DNA from: CAZYFH01 sp965249175
GTDB taxonomy: Bacteria > Acidobacteriota > Vicinamibacteria > Vicinamibacterales > UBA8438
Assembly: GCA_965249175.1 (NCBI GenBank)
Contig: OZ252227.1
Location: forward strand, 5,952,001-6,016,000
Length of the DNA stretch: 64,000 nucleotides
Direction: 5' to 3'
Shown: positions 34,661 to 43,904 of the stretch, piece after piece
How positions within the stretch are numbered: position 1 is the stretch's first letter
How the letters are laid out: each line of letters starts with the position of its first letter
Notes under the pieces: generated by a model
What the model saw: the letters and a program-made list of their open reading frames with translations, nothing else
What the model was told of the DNA's origin: nothing
Databases searched by the model: none
Translations under genes and position numbers: made by a program

Positions 34661-34734
34661 CCGTGCGCCGCGGTGGCGGTGATCACGCCGGCCGGTGGCA
34701 TAATCTGCCTGGTGTCCCTAGAGGGAGGCGTGTC

Positions 34735-35370
34735 ATGAAATGGCTCATCGCGGTGACTGGCATGATGCTGGGGTGTGGTGCGTCGACCATCATCGGCGTG
34801 GCGCAGGAGCGCTCCGATAGCCATGCGGTGGCCCGCGTGGCACCCTTCGACCGACTACCTGGCCCGCGCATCGACGTGCCCGAGGACGCGCAGGGGATCG
34901 CGTCACTGTTGCAGTTCTGCCCCGAGCGCACCGACACCTGCCGGAAGTACTGGGCCTACACGATCAACTTCGTCCAGAACTACACGATTCCGCTCCGCGA
35001 CAAGGAGGTGCTGATTCTGCGAACCGCGTGGCTGTCTCGTGGCGACTACGTGTGGGGACGCCACAACGTCATGGGCCAGGGCGCGGGGCTCACCGAAGAG
35101 GAGATCCAGCGGATCACGGCGGGGCCGGATGCGCCGGGCTGGAGCAGCTTCGACGCCTTGCTGCTCAAGGCGGCGGACGAGCTGCACACCAGCCGCTACA
35201 TCTCGGAGGCGACCTGGAATGGCCTCGCGGACCGGTACACGCAGGACCAGCTCGTGGAGGTCGTGCTGATCGTCGGGAACTACACCCAGCTGACCATGTT
35301 TCAGAACACGCTCGGAGTGCAACTACCGTCCGACGTCGAGGGGCTTCCGGACGACCGACCGCGCCGGTGA
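34735..35370 (+). CDS. Exported carboxymuconolactone decarboxylase-like protein (AhpD fold)
   Basis: 211 residues. The ATG at 34735 has GAGGGAGG upstream; a longer frame from 34624 would add a remnant of another gene. A signal peptide ends at about residue 22 (GVAQE). The mature part has the CMD helix pattern: PLRDKEVLILRTAWLSRGDY then VWGRHNVMGQGAGLTEEEIQ, with AADELHTSRYISEATW and LVEVVLIVGNYTQLTMFQN. The Cys-x-x-Cys of AhpD is absent and Trp-Gly-Arg-His stands in the catalytic region, so a lyase or isomerase role is likelier than peroxidase. Its 3' end overlaps the convergent monooxygenase by 48 bp. Confidence 0.8.
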   Translation: MKWLIAVTGMMLGCGASTIIGVAQERSDSHAVARVAPFDRLPGPRIDVPEDAQGIASLLQFCPERTDTCRKYWAYTINFVQNYTIPLRDKEVLILRTAWLSRGDYVWGRHNVMGQGAGLTEEEIQRITAGPDAPGWSSFDALLLKAADELHTSRYISEATWNGLADRYTQDQLVEVVLIVGNYTQLTMFQNTLGVQLPSDVEGLPDDRPRR

Positions 35371-36372
35371 CGGCGGCGCCACCGGCGTCTCTAAGAGTTG
35401 CTCCGCGACGAGCTCGAACGAGCGCAGCCGGGCGGTATGGTCGTAGATGTGACCGGTCAGGATCACCTCATCGACACCGGTGCGTCCGACGAACGCCTCG
35501 ACCTCGTCGCGCACCATGTCCGGGGTCCCAACCGCCGAGCAGGACTGCGCCTGCTCGAGCAGCTGACGGTCCGCGGGGGCCAACTGGTCGTCGAACCCCT
35601 CGACCGGCGGCGGCAGCCGCGCCGGCATGCCGCGGCGGAGGCGTAGCAACGACTGCTGGGCGGAGGTCAGCAGCAGACGTGCCTCGGCGCCCGTATCGGC
35701 GGCGACGACGTTGAAGCCGGCCAGCGCATACGGCTGGGACAGCTGCTCGGATGGCTCGAAGCGGTCGCGATAGATGTCGAGTGCCTGCATGAGCGCGGCC
35801 GGCGCGAAGTGAGAGGCGAACCCATAGGGCAGCCCGAGCGCGGCGGCCAGCTGTGCACCGAACAGGCTCGACCCGAGAATCCAGATCGGCACGTCGAGGC
35901 CCGCCCCGGGGACCGCCTGCACACGCTGCCCTGGCTGGGGCGTTTTGAAATAGTGCTGCAGCTCCACCACGTCACGTGGAAACGCGGTGACGTCACCGTC
36001 GAGATTCCGCCGGAGCGCCTGCGCGGTACGCCCGTCGGTGCCGGGCGCCCGCCCGAGGCCGAGATCGATCCGCCCCGGAAACAACGTCGCGAGCGTCCCG
36101 AACTGCTCGGCGATGACGAGCGGCGCGTGGTTCGGCAGCATGATGCCGCCGGCTCCCACCCGGATGGTCGAGGTGGCGGCGGCGATCTGCGCAATGACGA
36201 TCGACGTCGCGGCGCTGGCGATGCCCGGCATATTGTGGTGCTCGGCCACCCAGAAGCGCCGATAGCCCCACCGTTCGGCGTGCCGGGCCAGATCGACGCT
36301 GTTGCGAAGCGCCACCGCGGCGTCGCCACCCTCGGGAATCGGCGTGAGGTCGAGAATTGAGAAGACCGCCAT
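35323..36372 (-). CDS. LLM-class flavin-dependent oxidoreductase (luciferase-like)
   Basis: 349 residues from the ATG at 36372; the frame is open upstream but homology starts at AVFSILDLTPIPEGG. The luciferase-like TIM barrel shows RFWVAEHHNMPGIASAATSI, TIRVGAGGIMLPNHAPLVIA, and FPGRIDLGLGRAPGTDG. Typical use is FMNH2 or F420-H2 with a small hydrophobic substrate. The sequence resembles the MsnO8-type group, which is usually FMN-linked, so F420 use is only suggested by the FO synthase 5 kb away. The 3' end overlaps the convergent CMD gene. Confidence 0.85.
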   Translation of the reverse strand: MAVFSILDLTPIPEGGDAAVALRNSVDLARHAERWGYRRFWVAEHHNMPGIASAATSIVIAQIAAATSTIRVGAGGIMLPNHAPLVIAEQFGTLATLFPGRIDLGLGRAPGTDGRTAQALRRNLDGDVTAFPRDVVELQHYFKTPQPGQRVQAVPGAGLDVPIWILGSSLFGAQLAAALGLPYGFASHFAPAALMQALDIYRDRFEPSEQLSQPYALAGFNVVAADTGAEARLLLTSAQQSLLRLRRGMPARLPPPVEGFDDQLAPADRQLLEQAQSCSAVGTPDMVRDEVEAFVGRTGVDEVILTGHIYDHTARLRSFELVAEQLLETPVAPPSPARSVVRKPLDVGR

Positions 36373-36499
36373 GCGTCTGTTCGAGTGTGTCACACGCGAG
36401 GCACGCCTCCCACCAGTCCCACCGGATGTCGAGACCAACGGTCGATGGTTCCGCTCCCTCCATGCATAATCATCCATACCTCACGCGACACATGGTGCA

Positions 36500-37948
36500 A
36501 TGAACATTCCCTTCGACAACACCTACGCCCGGCTACCCGATCGTTTCTTCGCTAAACAGGAACCCGCCTGTGTTCCGGAACCGAAGCTCGTCCGTCTCAA
36601 CCTCGAACTGGCGGCAACACTCTCGATCAACACCGACTGGCTCGAATCTGCTGACGGCGTCGCGATGCTCGCGGGCAACGCGATTCCGGCGGGCGCCGAG
36701 CCGATTGCCCAGGCCTACGCGGGCCACCAGTTCGGCGGGTTCTCGTCACAGCTCGGCGACGGCCGCGCCATTCTGCTCGGCGAAGTCATCGACACAGACG
36801 GGGTACGTCACGATCTGCAGTTGAAAGGCTCGGGGCGCACGCCGTTCTCGCGCGGCGGCGATGGCAAATCTGCGCTCGGCCCGGTCATCCGCGAATACGT
36901 CGTCAGTGAAGCCATGGCCGCGCTCGGGGTTCCCACGACCCGGGCGCTCGCCGCTGTCACGACCGGCGAACGCGTCGCGCGCCAGGAAGGGCCGCTTCTC
37001 GGCGCTGTGTTCACCCGCGTGGCTGCCAGTCACATCCGCGTCGGGACGTTTCAGTATTTTCTGGCGCGCCGTGATATCGATGGGCTGCGACTGCTCGCCG
37101 AGCATGCCATCGCGCGGCACTACTCGGACGCCGCCGGAGCGCCGGCTTCCTACGCGGCATTGTTACAGTCGGTCGCGGCTGCCCAGGCAGATCTGATCGC
37201 CCACTGGATGTCGCTCGGCTTCATCCACGGCGTGATGAACACCGACAACACCGCCATTTCAGGCGAGACGCTCGACTATGGCCCGTGCGCGTTCATGGAC
37301 GCCTTCCACTCGAAGTGCGTCTTCAGCTCCATCGATTCGGGTGGGCGCTATGCCTGGGGCAACCAACCCGAGATTGGACTCTGGAACCTCGCCCGTTTTG
37401 CGGAAACGCTGCTGCCATTGTTGGCTGAGGATCCTCGAAGAGCGACAGAGATCGCCGAAGCCGCGCTCGCTGGATATCCCGGGCGCTTCGACGACCAATA
37501 CACCGCCCGTTTTCGCGCCAAGCTCGGCCTTCCACCCGAGGCGCCAGTCGAGATCATCACGGAGTGTCTCGATGTGCTCGGCACCCACAAGGCTGATTTC
37601 ACCCTCTTTTTCCGTCGACTCACCCGTATCGCCGGCGGAGAAGATTCCGACACGTTGGCAGCGATGTTTTCCGGCAGCAAGGCCTTTGAAACGTGGTTCG
37701 CCAAATGGCGTCGCGAAGCCGACCCCGTCACGCGCCTCGCCGACATGCGCGTGTCCAACCCGATCCGAATCCCGCGCAATCACCGGGTCGAGCAGGCCAT
37801 CCAGAGCGCCTATGGTGGCGACTACGCCCCGTTCCACCGACTCGTCAACGCGCTGGCCGCGCCCTACGCCGACCAAGTCGAATTCGCCGATCTCGAAACG
37901 CCCCCGCGGCCAGAGGAAATCGTCCGCGAAACGTTCTGCGGCACCTGA
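36500..37948 (+). CDS. selO: Protein adenylyltransferase SelO
   Basis: 482 residues, normal for SelO/YdiU. The inverted kinase-like active site is present: YAGHQFGGFSSQLGDGRAIL, LKGSGRTPFSRGGDGKSALG, FTRVAASHIRVGTFQYF, GFIHGVMNTDNTAISGETLD, YGPCAFMDAF, and the final ETFCGT with its Cys. The family transfers AMP to Ser, Thr or Tyr of proteins, as part of the redox-stress response. A short membrane protein follows after a gap of about 30 bp. Confidence 0.92.
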   Translation: MNIPFDNTYARLPDRFFAKQEPACVPEPKLVRLNLELAATLSINTDWLESADGVAMLAGNAIPAGAEPIAQAYAGHQFGGFSSQLGDGRAILLGEVIDTDGVRHDLQLKGSGRTPFSRGGDGKSALGPVIREYVVSEAMAALGVPTTRALAAVTTGERVARQEGPLLGAVFTRVAASHIRVGTFQYFLARRDIDGLRLLAEHAIARHYSDAAGAPASYAALLQSVAAAQADLIAHWMSLGFIHGVMNTDNTAISGETLDYGPCAFMDAFHSKCVFSSIDSGGRYAWGNQPEIGLWNLARFAETLLPLLAEDPRRATEIAEAALAGYPGRFDDQYTARFRAKLGLPPEAPVEIITECLDVLGTHKADFTLFFRRLTRIAGGEDSDTLAAMFSGSKAFETWFAKWRREADPVTRLADMRVSNPIRIPRNHRVEQAIQSAYGGDYAPFHRLVNALAAPYADQVEFADLETPPRPEEIVRETFCGT

Positions 37949-37977
37949 GCGTGCCGCTGCGTACGTCTAAATAGGCC

Positions 37978-38328
37978 GTGTCGATGACTGTGGATGCATC
38001 CGTCTGGGGACCGGTGATCGTGGCGATCGTCCTTGGTGCTGGGGCGACGGCTGCAAGCTGGAGGCTCATCTGGCCGCCGTACAAGCGCGTCGGCAAGCTC
38101 GCGTTCTATCTCGTCGTCAGCGTGGCGCTGGCCTACGTCTTCGGGTGGTGGAGTCTCGTCTTCGTCACGCTCCATCCCCTCTCCGGCCTCGTTGGACAGA
38201 TCTGGTGGTGCCGGAAGCATGGGCTCGACATCTGGCGGCCCGACGTCGAGGCGTACGTCCAAACCCAGAAGGACTGGGCTGCTTCTCTCGACACGCGCTG
38301 GTCGAAACCACCACGTTCCCGTCCCTAA
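37978..38328 (+). CDS. Small membrane protein
   Basis: 116 residues with three hydrophobic segments (WGPVIVAIVLGAGATAASW, LAFYLVVSVALAYVFG, and WWSLVFVTLHPLSGLVGQIW). A conserved-looking charged end reads CRKHGLDIWRPDVEAYVQTQ. No family is recognised. The M50 peptidase gene starts 12 bp downstream, so the two may be co-transcribed. Confidence 0.55.
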   Translation: MSMTVDASVWGPVIVAIVLGAGATAASWRLIWPPYKRVGKLAFYLVVSVALAYVFGWWSLVFVTLHPLSGLVGQIWWCRKHGLDIWRPDVEAYVQTQKDWAASLDTRWSKPPRSRP

Positions 38329-38340
38329 CGTGCGCGTCAG

Positions 38341-39132
38341 ATGAGTCGCCCGAATCACTGGCGATCGGTGCTCATCGGTGAATCGGTCGCGCCCGGCGAT
38401 GCCAATCGGGCTCGCTGGTTCTTGCTGGGAGCGGTGCTGGTCACCGGAGCGCTGTACACAATTCCGCTCGGGTGGTATATCGCCTACCCGTTGGTGCTCC
38501 TGTCGACCTACGTCCACGAGATCTCTCACGGTGTGGCCGCTGCGCTGGCCGGCGGACAGTTCCACTCCTTGGCGATCCACGCCGATGGATCCGGGCTGGC
38601 GATCATTTCAGGCAACAACGGTCCGTTCGCTGTCGCGTTCGTGGCCGGCGCGGGACTGGTGGGGCCGGCGGCCGGGGGCGCCGCCTTTCTCATGCTGGCC
38701 GCCCGACCGAAACTCGCCCGCGTGGGTTTGAGCTTGTTCGCGTTGCTCAGCGTCGCCGCCCTGATCTGGGTCGTACGTAACGTCTTTGGTTGGTTCTTCG
38801 TAGGCGTGTTGACCGTCGGCTGCGGCGCGGCCGCGTGGCGGGGGACCGCCCAGATCGCCCAGGCGGTGGTGGCGTTCCTCGGGGTGCAGTTGGCGCTCAG
38901 CGTGTTCTCGCGAGCCGACTATCTCTTCACGGAGGTGGCAACCACCGGCAGCGGCAGCCATCCGTCGGATGTCGCGAACATGGCCGAGGCCCTGTGGTTG
39001 CCGTATTGGTTTTGGGGCGGCCTGTGCGCGTTGCTGTCCGTGGCGGCGCTGGCAGCCGGGTGTTGGGTGTTTCTCTCGCTGAGCGGAACCAAAGAACTCG
39101 CCAGCGTGTCCCAGGTGAACACGAAGGCTTAG
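38341..39132 (+). CDS. M50-family intramembrane metallopeptidase-like protein
   Basis: 263 residues with six or seven hydrophobic helices. The zinc motif YVHEISHGVAAALAGG (His59, Glu60, His63) lies within helix 2 as in M50B proteins, and GAGLVGPAAGGAAF is typical of the following helices. An aspartate-bearing third ligand (normally LDG-type) is not evident, so zinc coordination may be incomplete or differ. Substrates of this branch are not known. Confidence 0.75.
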   Translation: MSRPNHWRSVLIGESVAPGDANRARWFLLGAVLVTGALYTIPLGWYIAYPLVLLSTYVHEISHGVAAALAGGQFHSLAIHADGSGLAIISGNNGPFAVAFVAGAGLVGPAAGGAAFLMLAARPKLARVGLSLFALLSVAALIWVVRNVFGWFFVGVLTVGCGAAAWRGTAQIAQAVVAFLGVQLALSVFSRADYLFTEVATTGSGSHPSDVANMAEALWLPYWFWGGLCALLSVAALAAGCWVFLSLSGTKELASVSQVNTKA

Positions 39133-39188
39133 GCGATCCTCGAGATCGCGTTTTCCGGTCTAGATCGCGCCACGATCTCGTGGAACCG

Positions 39189-40376
39189 TTACGGCAAAGG
39201 TAGACGCGGTTCGACGTCCTTCGGGAGCTGCTGGTCGAACGCCGCCAGCACGGCAGCGTCCGCCGCGTGTGCCCCCATCAGGGCGACGATGTCGACGAGG
39301 TCGCGCACCCCAAACGCGGTTTCCGCGCGTGTGTAGGTCTCGGCTCGGACGTCGTAGTCGGCGAAGAGCTCACGCGCGAACGCGATCAGCGCGGCGTCCT
39401 TCGCATCGAGTCCATGTAGCCGGGCGCGATTCCGGATCACCTCGATCACGTCCGTCTCCAGGCCCGCCTCCACCGCCCGCGGCTCATTCACGCTCCAGTC
39501 GTACTGCGAGTCGTGGGCTCTTGCCGTCACGAGGACGGCAAGCATCATCAGCCGTTGACCGACCCTCTCCTCGAGCGTCGCCAGCCCCTCGCCGTAGGCC
39601 CGAATCTGGAACGGCCCAAGCCCGCCCGGTGATGCCATGCGTCCGTAGAGCGCGCTCACCGAACTCCGGTATGGGCCCGGACGGAGCGGCAGACGGCTGC
39701 GCGAATCGGGATGGATGTCATCGGGATAAGTGAACGGCAGCGGAAGGGACTGCCGCCAGCCCAATGGCATCTGCTGATTGAACGCGGTCAGCGTAGCGGC
39801 CGTCGACGCATAGCGGCCCATCAAGTCGATGAGATCGACGAGGTTGGTCTGGCCCAGCCGCGCCAGCGCGCGCGCGTAGGTGTCCGAGCCAAGCGTGCGT
39901 GTCGCGAAGAGCTCGCGCCCCACTTCCACGATGATCGCTTCTGGGTCGCCGACATTGGTGGTCGGTTTTCGATGTCGCACGATGTCGATGAGGAGCTCGT
40001 CCAGTCCGACTGCCAGCGCGTCGAGCTCGTGCAGCGCCCACTCGTAAGGCTGGTCGTGCTCGCGCGCTGTCGTCAGGATCGCCAGCTCGGTCATGGGACG
40101 GCCGAGGGGCCCGGAGAACCGAAGGTCGGTGCCCGAACCATGGAGCCGCAATGCCGCGGCACTCGTGGGGGCGCCCCCTGAGCGAGCGGCTCGCATCGCC
40201 GCGTCGTAGGCTTCTCGTCGGCTCGGATCGAGCGTCTCGCGATCGACGGGAGGCAGGCGATTACGCGACACCGGATGCACGTCCGCAGGGAGCTGGCCAG
40301 CCTGAGGCGTCTGCGCCGCCATCGGGGCGACCACCACCCAGAAGCACACGGCAACCGTCTGTACCCATCCACGCAT
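39189..40376 (-). CDS. Exported protein with two carboxymuconolactone decarboxylase-like domains
   Basis: 395 residues with a signal peptide ending PMAAQ. The sequence is an internal duplication of an AhpD-like helical domain: the first copy has GRPMTELAILTTAREHDQPY and EWALHELDALAVGLDELLID, and the second has VGQRLMMLAVLVTARAHDSQ and YDWSVNEPRAVEAGLETDVI. Each ends DLVDLIDLMGRYA or DLVDIVALMGAHA, then AFDQQLP or AFNQQMP. The Cys pair of AhpD peroxidases is absent. The role is probably metabolic (lyase-type), with unknown substrate. Confidence 0.75.
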   Translation of the reverse strand: MRGWVQTVAVCFWVVVAPMAAQTPQAGQLPADVHPVSRNRLPPVDRETLDPSRREAYDAAMRAARSGGAPTSAAALRLHGSGTDLRFSGPLGRPMTELAILTTAREHDQPYEWALHELDALAVGLDELLIDIVRHRKPTTNVGDPEAIIVEVGRELFATRTLGSDTYARALARLGQTNLVDLIDLMGRYASTAATLTAFNQQMPLGWRQSLPLPFTYPDDIHPDSRSRLPLRPGPYRSSVSALYGRMASPGGLGPFQIRAYGEGLATLEERVGQRLMMLAVLVTARAHDSQYDWSVNEPRAVEAGLETDVIEVIRNRARLHGLDAKDAALIAFARELFADYDVRAETYTRAETAFGVRDLVDIVALMGAHAADAAVLAAFDQQLPKDVEPRLPLP

Positions 40377-40517
40377 TGCGGCCTCCTACTGACCGGCGTT
40401 GGGTCTCATTCTACGTCCCGGAGACTTGAGACATCCGAGCATCGTCGTTCTGCCCCTCCGTATGTCCCTAGCGTGTTTGGCTATCATGTCGCTGACCCGA
40501 GCCACCGGCATACATTC

Positions 40518-41584
40518 ATGGCCTTGACTGTCAGTTTTTGCCTCGCGCCGGTGCAGAATCCCGCGCCGTCGATTGTCTGGGCGCTGCTGATGTGGATCGG
40601 CCTGGCTGCGCCCTCGCTTGCGTTGGAAGGGACCCTGCTCGTCGCGAATCGCACGGGTGGGAGCGTGTCGTTTATCGACCTGACGACCGGGATCGAGGTC
40701 GCCCGGGTTCCAATCGGCCCCGTGATTCCTCATGAGGTGCACGTCTCGCCCGACGGCCGATTCGCGCTGACCACGGAGTATGGCCCGGAGAGTCATCACG
40801 GCCGCCATGTCGTCCTGATGGATGTCGCGACCGCGTCCGTCGTCGGTCGAATCGATCTGGGACCGAATGCTCGGCCCCACACGGCGCTCTTCCTACCCGA
40901 TGGTCGGCGCGCGGTGGCAACGATGCAGGACTCCGACCAGCTGGCGCTCATCGATCTCGACACGATGGCGGTGATGCGAACCTATCCAACCGGTGGCCGT
41001 GAGGGACACATGGTTCGCCTGAGCCCCGACGGCGCGCGAGCCTACGTGACGAGTCGAGGTGCCGAGGGGACCCTGTCGGTGATATTCCTCAACGAGGAGC
41101 GTGCCCCAGTGGTCATCGAGACCGGTCGTGGTGCGGAGGGACTGGACGTCACCGCCGATGGCAGCGAGGTCTGGGTGGCAAACCGAAGCGAGACCTCGAT
41201 CGCTGTGGTGGACACAGATCGTTCGAGGTTGTCGCGACCCTCGATTCGCGGCCATCTGCCGGTCGGATAGAGATGGGGCCCAATGGCCGCGCCATCGTGC
41301 CCAATGGTGGCCGTGGCTCGACGGTCCCACAGTACTTGAGACTCTGGGACGTCGAGACGCGCCGCATGATCACGGAAGTCCCGCTCCGAGACGGTGAACC
41401 GCAGGGCGGTAACTTCGGGGTGCTGATCCACGACGGAAAGGCCTTCGCCAGTGATCCCAACGGTGGCACGATCCAGGTGTTCGAGCTCGACGGACTGACC
41501 GGTCGACGATTGTTGGTCGTAGAGCACGAAGCGCCTGACGGGATGGCCTGGTCGCCCATCCGCGTCGCGGTCATGGCGGAGTAG
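40518..41584 (+). pseudogene. YncE-like beta-propeller, frameshifted
   Basis: The first frame (ATG at 40518) gives a signal peptide and four YVTN-type blades, including LLVANRTGGSVSFIDLTTG, EVHVSPDGRFALTTEYGPE and EVWVANRSETSIAVVDTDR, then ends at 41270. The sequence continues in another frame from about 41240 as FEVVATLDSRPSAGRIEMGP and on to a stop at 41584 (the 41273 frame). A missing base near 41239 explains this. Together they make about 355 residues, a full propeller. It would be functional only if the shift is a sequencing error. Confidence 0.6.
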
Positions 41585-41585
41585 C

Positions 41586-41760
41586 ACGTCTGAGCTTCGC
41601 GCACCAACTCCATCATTCGTGCGATTACGACGAGGGCAATCCCAACTATGGGTGCACGGTGATCTTCTGGGACCGCCATCTCAACCAGAACGCCGGTCGC
41701 TTGCACGGCGTTCCCGTCAGCCGAACGAGCGGGTGCCGGTCTGGTGTCCTGACCGCGTGA
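41586..41760 (+). other. Short reading-frame remnant
   Basis: Between the propeller and the next gene, one frame reads SFAHQLHHSCDYDEGNPNYG then CTVIFWDRHLNQNAGRLHGV before a stop at 41760. The composition is protein-like, with paired Cys and no low-complexity stretch, but it has no start codon with a ribosome site and no family I recognise. It may be the tail of a decayed gene. Confidence 0.25.
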
Positions 41761-41773
41761 TAGGCTCGGCGCG

Positions 41774-43729
41774 ATGTGGACTCAGCGCCGCGCGTTCGGC
41801 GTCGCCCTACTCGGCAGTCTGCTCCTCGGGCTCAGTGTCAGCGCCCAGGAGGGGCCCGGCGGTGGGCCCCCGGACCGCGGGTGGCGCTACTTCGGTGGCG
41901 ATAAGGCGTTCACACGCTACGCGCCACTCGACCAGATCAACCGCGACAACGTGGAGGACCTTCGGATCCTATGGCGTCGTCCCGCGGTCGACGCGGTGTT
42001 CACCCGAGCCTTCCCCGATCTCGCCCCGTCGAGTTACCTGCGGTCAACGCCAATCCTCGTCGACGGCGTGCTGTACGCGACCAACGGTCTCGGTCTGGTC
42101 GAGGCCTTCGATCCGGCGACGGGCGAGACCATCTGGCGGCAGCGTCCGCTCGCGCCGACGCTCGAGGAAGTGGCTGGGCAGAGTACTCGGGGCGTCGACT
42201 ACTGGCGCGACGGCGCCGACCGTCGCCTGTTCATGGTGCGTAAGACCCATCTGTTCGCGCTCGATGCCGATACCGGAGAGCCGGTGATGGGGTTCGGTGA
42301 CAACGGTCGCGTGGACCTAACCCCGCCCGGTGCTCGACGCGCCAACGGCGGCTCGGGCCCGATCGTCGTGGGCGACGTCGTCATCGTCGGCGGGACGGTT
42401 GATGGCGCCGGCGACGGGGGCGTTCAGTGGAAAGGGAGCACGCCCGAGGACATCCGCGGCTACGACGCGCGGACCGGTCGACAGCTCTGGACCTTTCACG
42501 TCGTGCCGCGGGACGGGGAGCTTGGCGTCGAGACGTGGGGCAACGACTCGTGGAAGGAGTCGGGTGACCTCGGCGCGTGGTGCTGCCTGAGCGCGGATGA
42601 AGCGCTGGGCTACGTCTATGTCCCGCTCACCGCGCCGACCGCTGCCTATTACGGCGGTCACCGTCCGGGCGACAACCTCTTCTCGAACAGCCTCGTGGCG
42701 CTCGATGCGACGACGGGGGCACGCGTGTGGCACTTCCAGCTGGTTCACCACGATGTCTGGGAGTACGACACCGTCGGCCCACCCACGCTGGGGGAGATCA
42801 CCGTCGGCGGACGTCGGATCCGCGCGGTCATGCAGCCGAGCAAGACCGGGTTCCTCTATGTCTTCGACCGCCTGACGGGCGAGCCGGTGTGGCCGATCGA
42901 GGAGCGTCCAGTGCCACCGTCGACTGTCCCCGGGGAGCAGACGTCGCCAACACAGCCGTTTCCGACGAAGCCGCCTCCGTTTGCCAAGCAGGGTCTGACG
43001 GCCGAAGACCTCATTGACTTCACGCCGGAGCTGGCGGCGCGCGCCCGCGACATCGCCGCCACCTTCCTCATCGGCCCGTTGTTTACGCCGCCCTCGCTGG
43101 TCAGTGAGGAGCCGGGGGGAACGCAAGGCACCCTGCTGCTACCGGGTTCCTGGGGGTCGGGCAACTGGAACACGGGTGCGTTCGATCCGGAAACCGGCTT
43201 CTACTACGCCTTCTCCCACGCGGTCCCACGTGTCTATCGCATCGCCGACGCGTCGGGCGAGCCGAATACCGAGATGGCCTACTACAGCCCGAATCGCGAC
43301 GCGCCGTATATCGACGGCATCCCGCTCACCAAGCCACCGTGGGGGCGGCTCACCGCGATCGATCTGAACCGCGGTGAGCACGTCTGGGTAGCGACGAACG
43401 GCGACGGTATCCGTGATCATCCGATGCTGAAGGGCCTCGACCTCCCGCCGCTCGGCATCGCGAGCCGACCGGTGGCCCTCGTCACCAGGACCCTGCTGTT
43501 CGTGGGGGAAGGGGGCGACGTCTTCGGTGGCGTGCAGCCCAATATGTGGGGGACCGTCTTCCGGGCCTACGACAAAGCAACCGGGCGAGTGATCGCGAAG
43601 CTCGATCTGCCGGCCGGGACGACCGGCGGGCCGATGACGTACATGGCGGGCGGGAAACAGTTCATCGTCGTCCCGATCGGAAGACGTGACTACCCGGCCG
43701 AGTGGGTCGCGCTGGGGCTGCCGGATTGA
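41774..43729 (+). CDS. Exported PQQ-dependent dehydrogenase (soluble, glucose/quinate type)
   Basis: 651 residues with a signal peptide ending SVSAQ. The eight-bladed propeller opens WRYFGGDKAFTRYAPLDQIN and repeats AFDPATGETIW, ALDADTGEPV, GYDARTGRQLW, ALDATTGARVW and RAYDKATGRVIA. HPMLKGLDLPPLG and the region VETWGNDSWKESGDLGAWCC carry a vicinal Cys pair like that of PQQ enzymes. Unlike membrane glucose dehydrogenases it has no N-terminal five-helix domain. It is a single gene, and the substrate is unknown. A second PQQ enzyme is at 14188. Confidence 0.85.
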   Translation: MWTQRRAFGVALLGSLLLGLSVSAQEGPGGGPPDRGWRYFGGDKAFTRYAPLDQINRDNVEDLRILWRRPAVDAVFTRAFPDLAPSSYLRSTPILVDGVLYATNGLGLVEAFDPATGETIWRQRPLAPTLEEVAGQSTRGVDYWRDGADRRLFMVRKTHLFALDADTGEPVMGFGDNGRVDLTPPGARRANGGSGPIVVGDVVIVGGTVDGAGDGGVQWKGSTPEDIRGYDARTGRQLWTFHVVPRDGELGVETWGNDSWKESGDLGAWCCLSADEALGYVYVPLTAPTAAYYGGHRPGDNLFSNSLVALDATTGARVWHFQLVHHDVWEYDTVGPPTLGEITVGGRRIRAVMQPSKTGFLYVFDRLTGEPVWPIEERPVPPSTVPGEQTSPTQPFPTKPPPFAKQGLTAEDLIDFTPELAARARDIAATFLIGPLFTPPSLVSEEPGGTQGTLLLPGSWGSGNWNTGAFDPETGFYYAFSHAVPRVYRIADASGEPNTEMAYYSPNRDAPYIDGIPLTKPPWGRLTAIDLNRGEHVWVATNGDGIRDHPMLKGLDLPPLGIASRPVALVTRTLLFVGEGGDVFGGVQPNMWGTVFRAYDKATGRVIAKLDLPAGTTGGPMTYMAGGKQFIVVPIGRRDYPAEWVALGLPD

Positions 43730-43904
43730 GGAATCAGTGCGAGCGCACGGCGGTCCCCGTCCTCGGCGGCTGCGAGGATATCAAGGCCCTTGATGAGGAT
43801 GCAGCTGCACAGGCATCGGTGGGGCCCGGGGGCCATCATCAGGCATCCGAGCTCGCCGCGCCCATAGCTCAAATGGCGGTCGCTACGTCCGTCGAGGTGG
43901 AATC

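Noticed and set aside
34624..34734. N-terminal extension of the CMD-like protein from 34624
   Set aside because: It contains the MNFPE tail of an unrelated TPR-type remnant; the ATG at 34735 has the ribosome site and signal peptide.
43690..43872. 60-codon minus-strand ORF between the PQQ enzyme and the amidohydrolase
   Set aside because: No ribosome site, no domain, overlaps the PQQ gene end; the 175-bp gap shows nothing else convincing.
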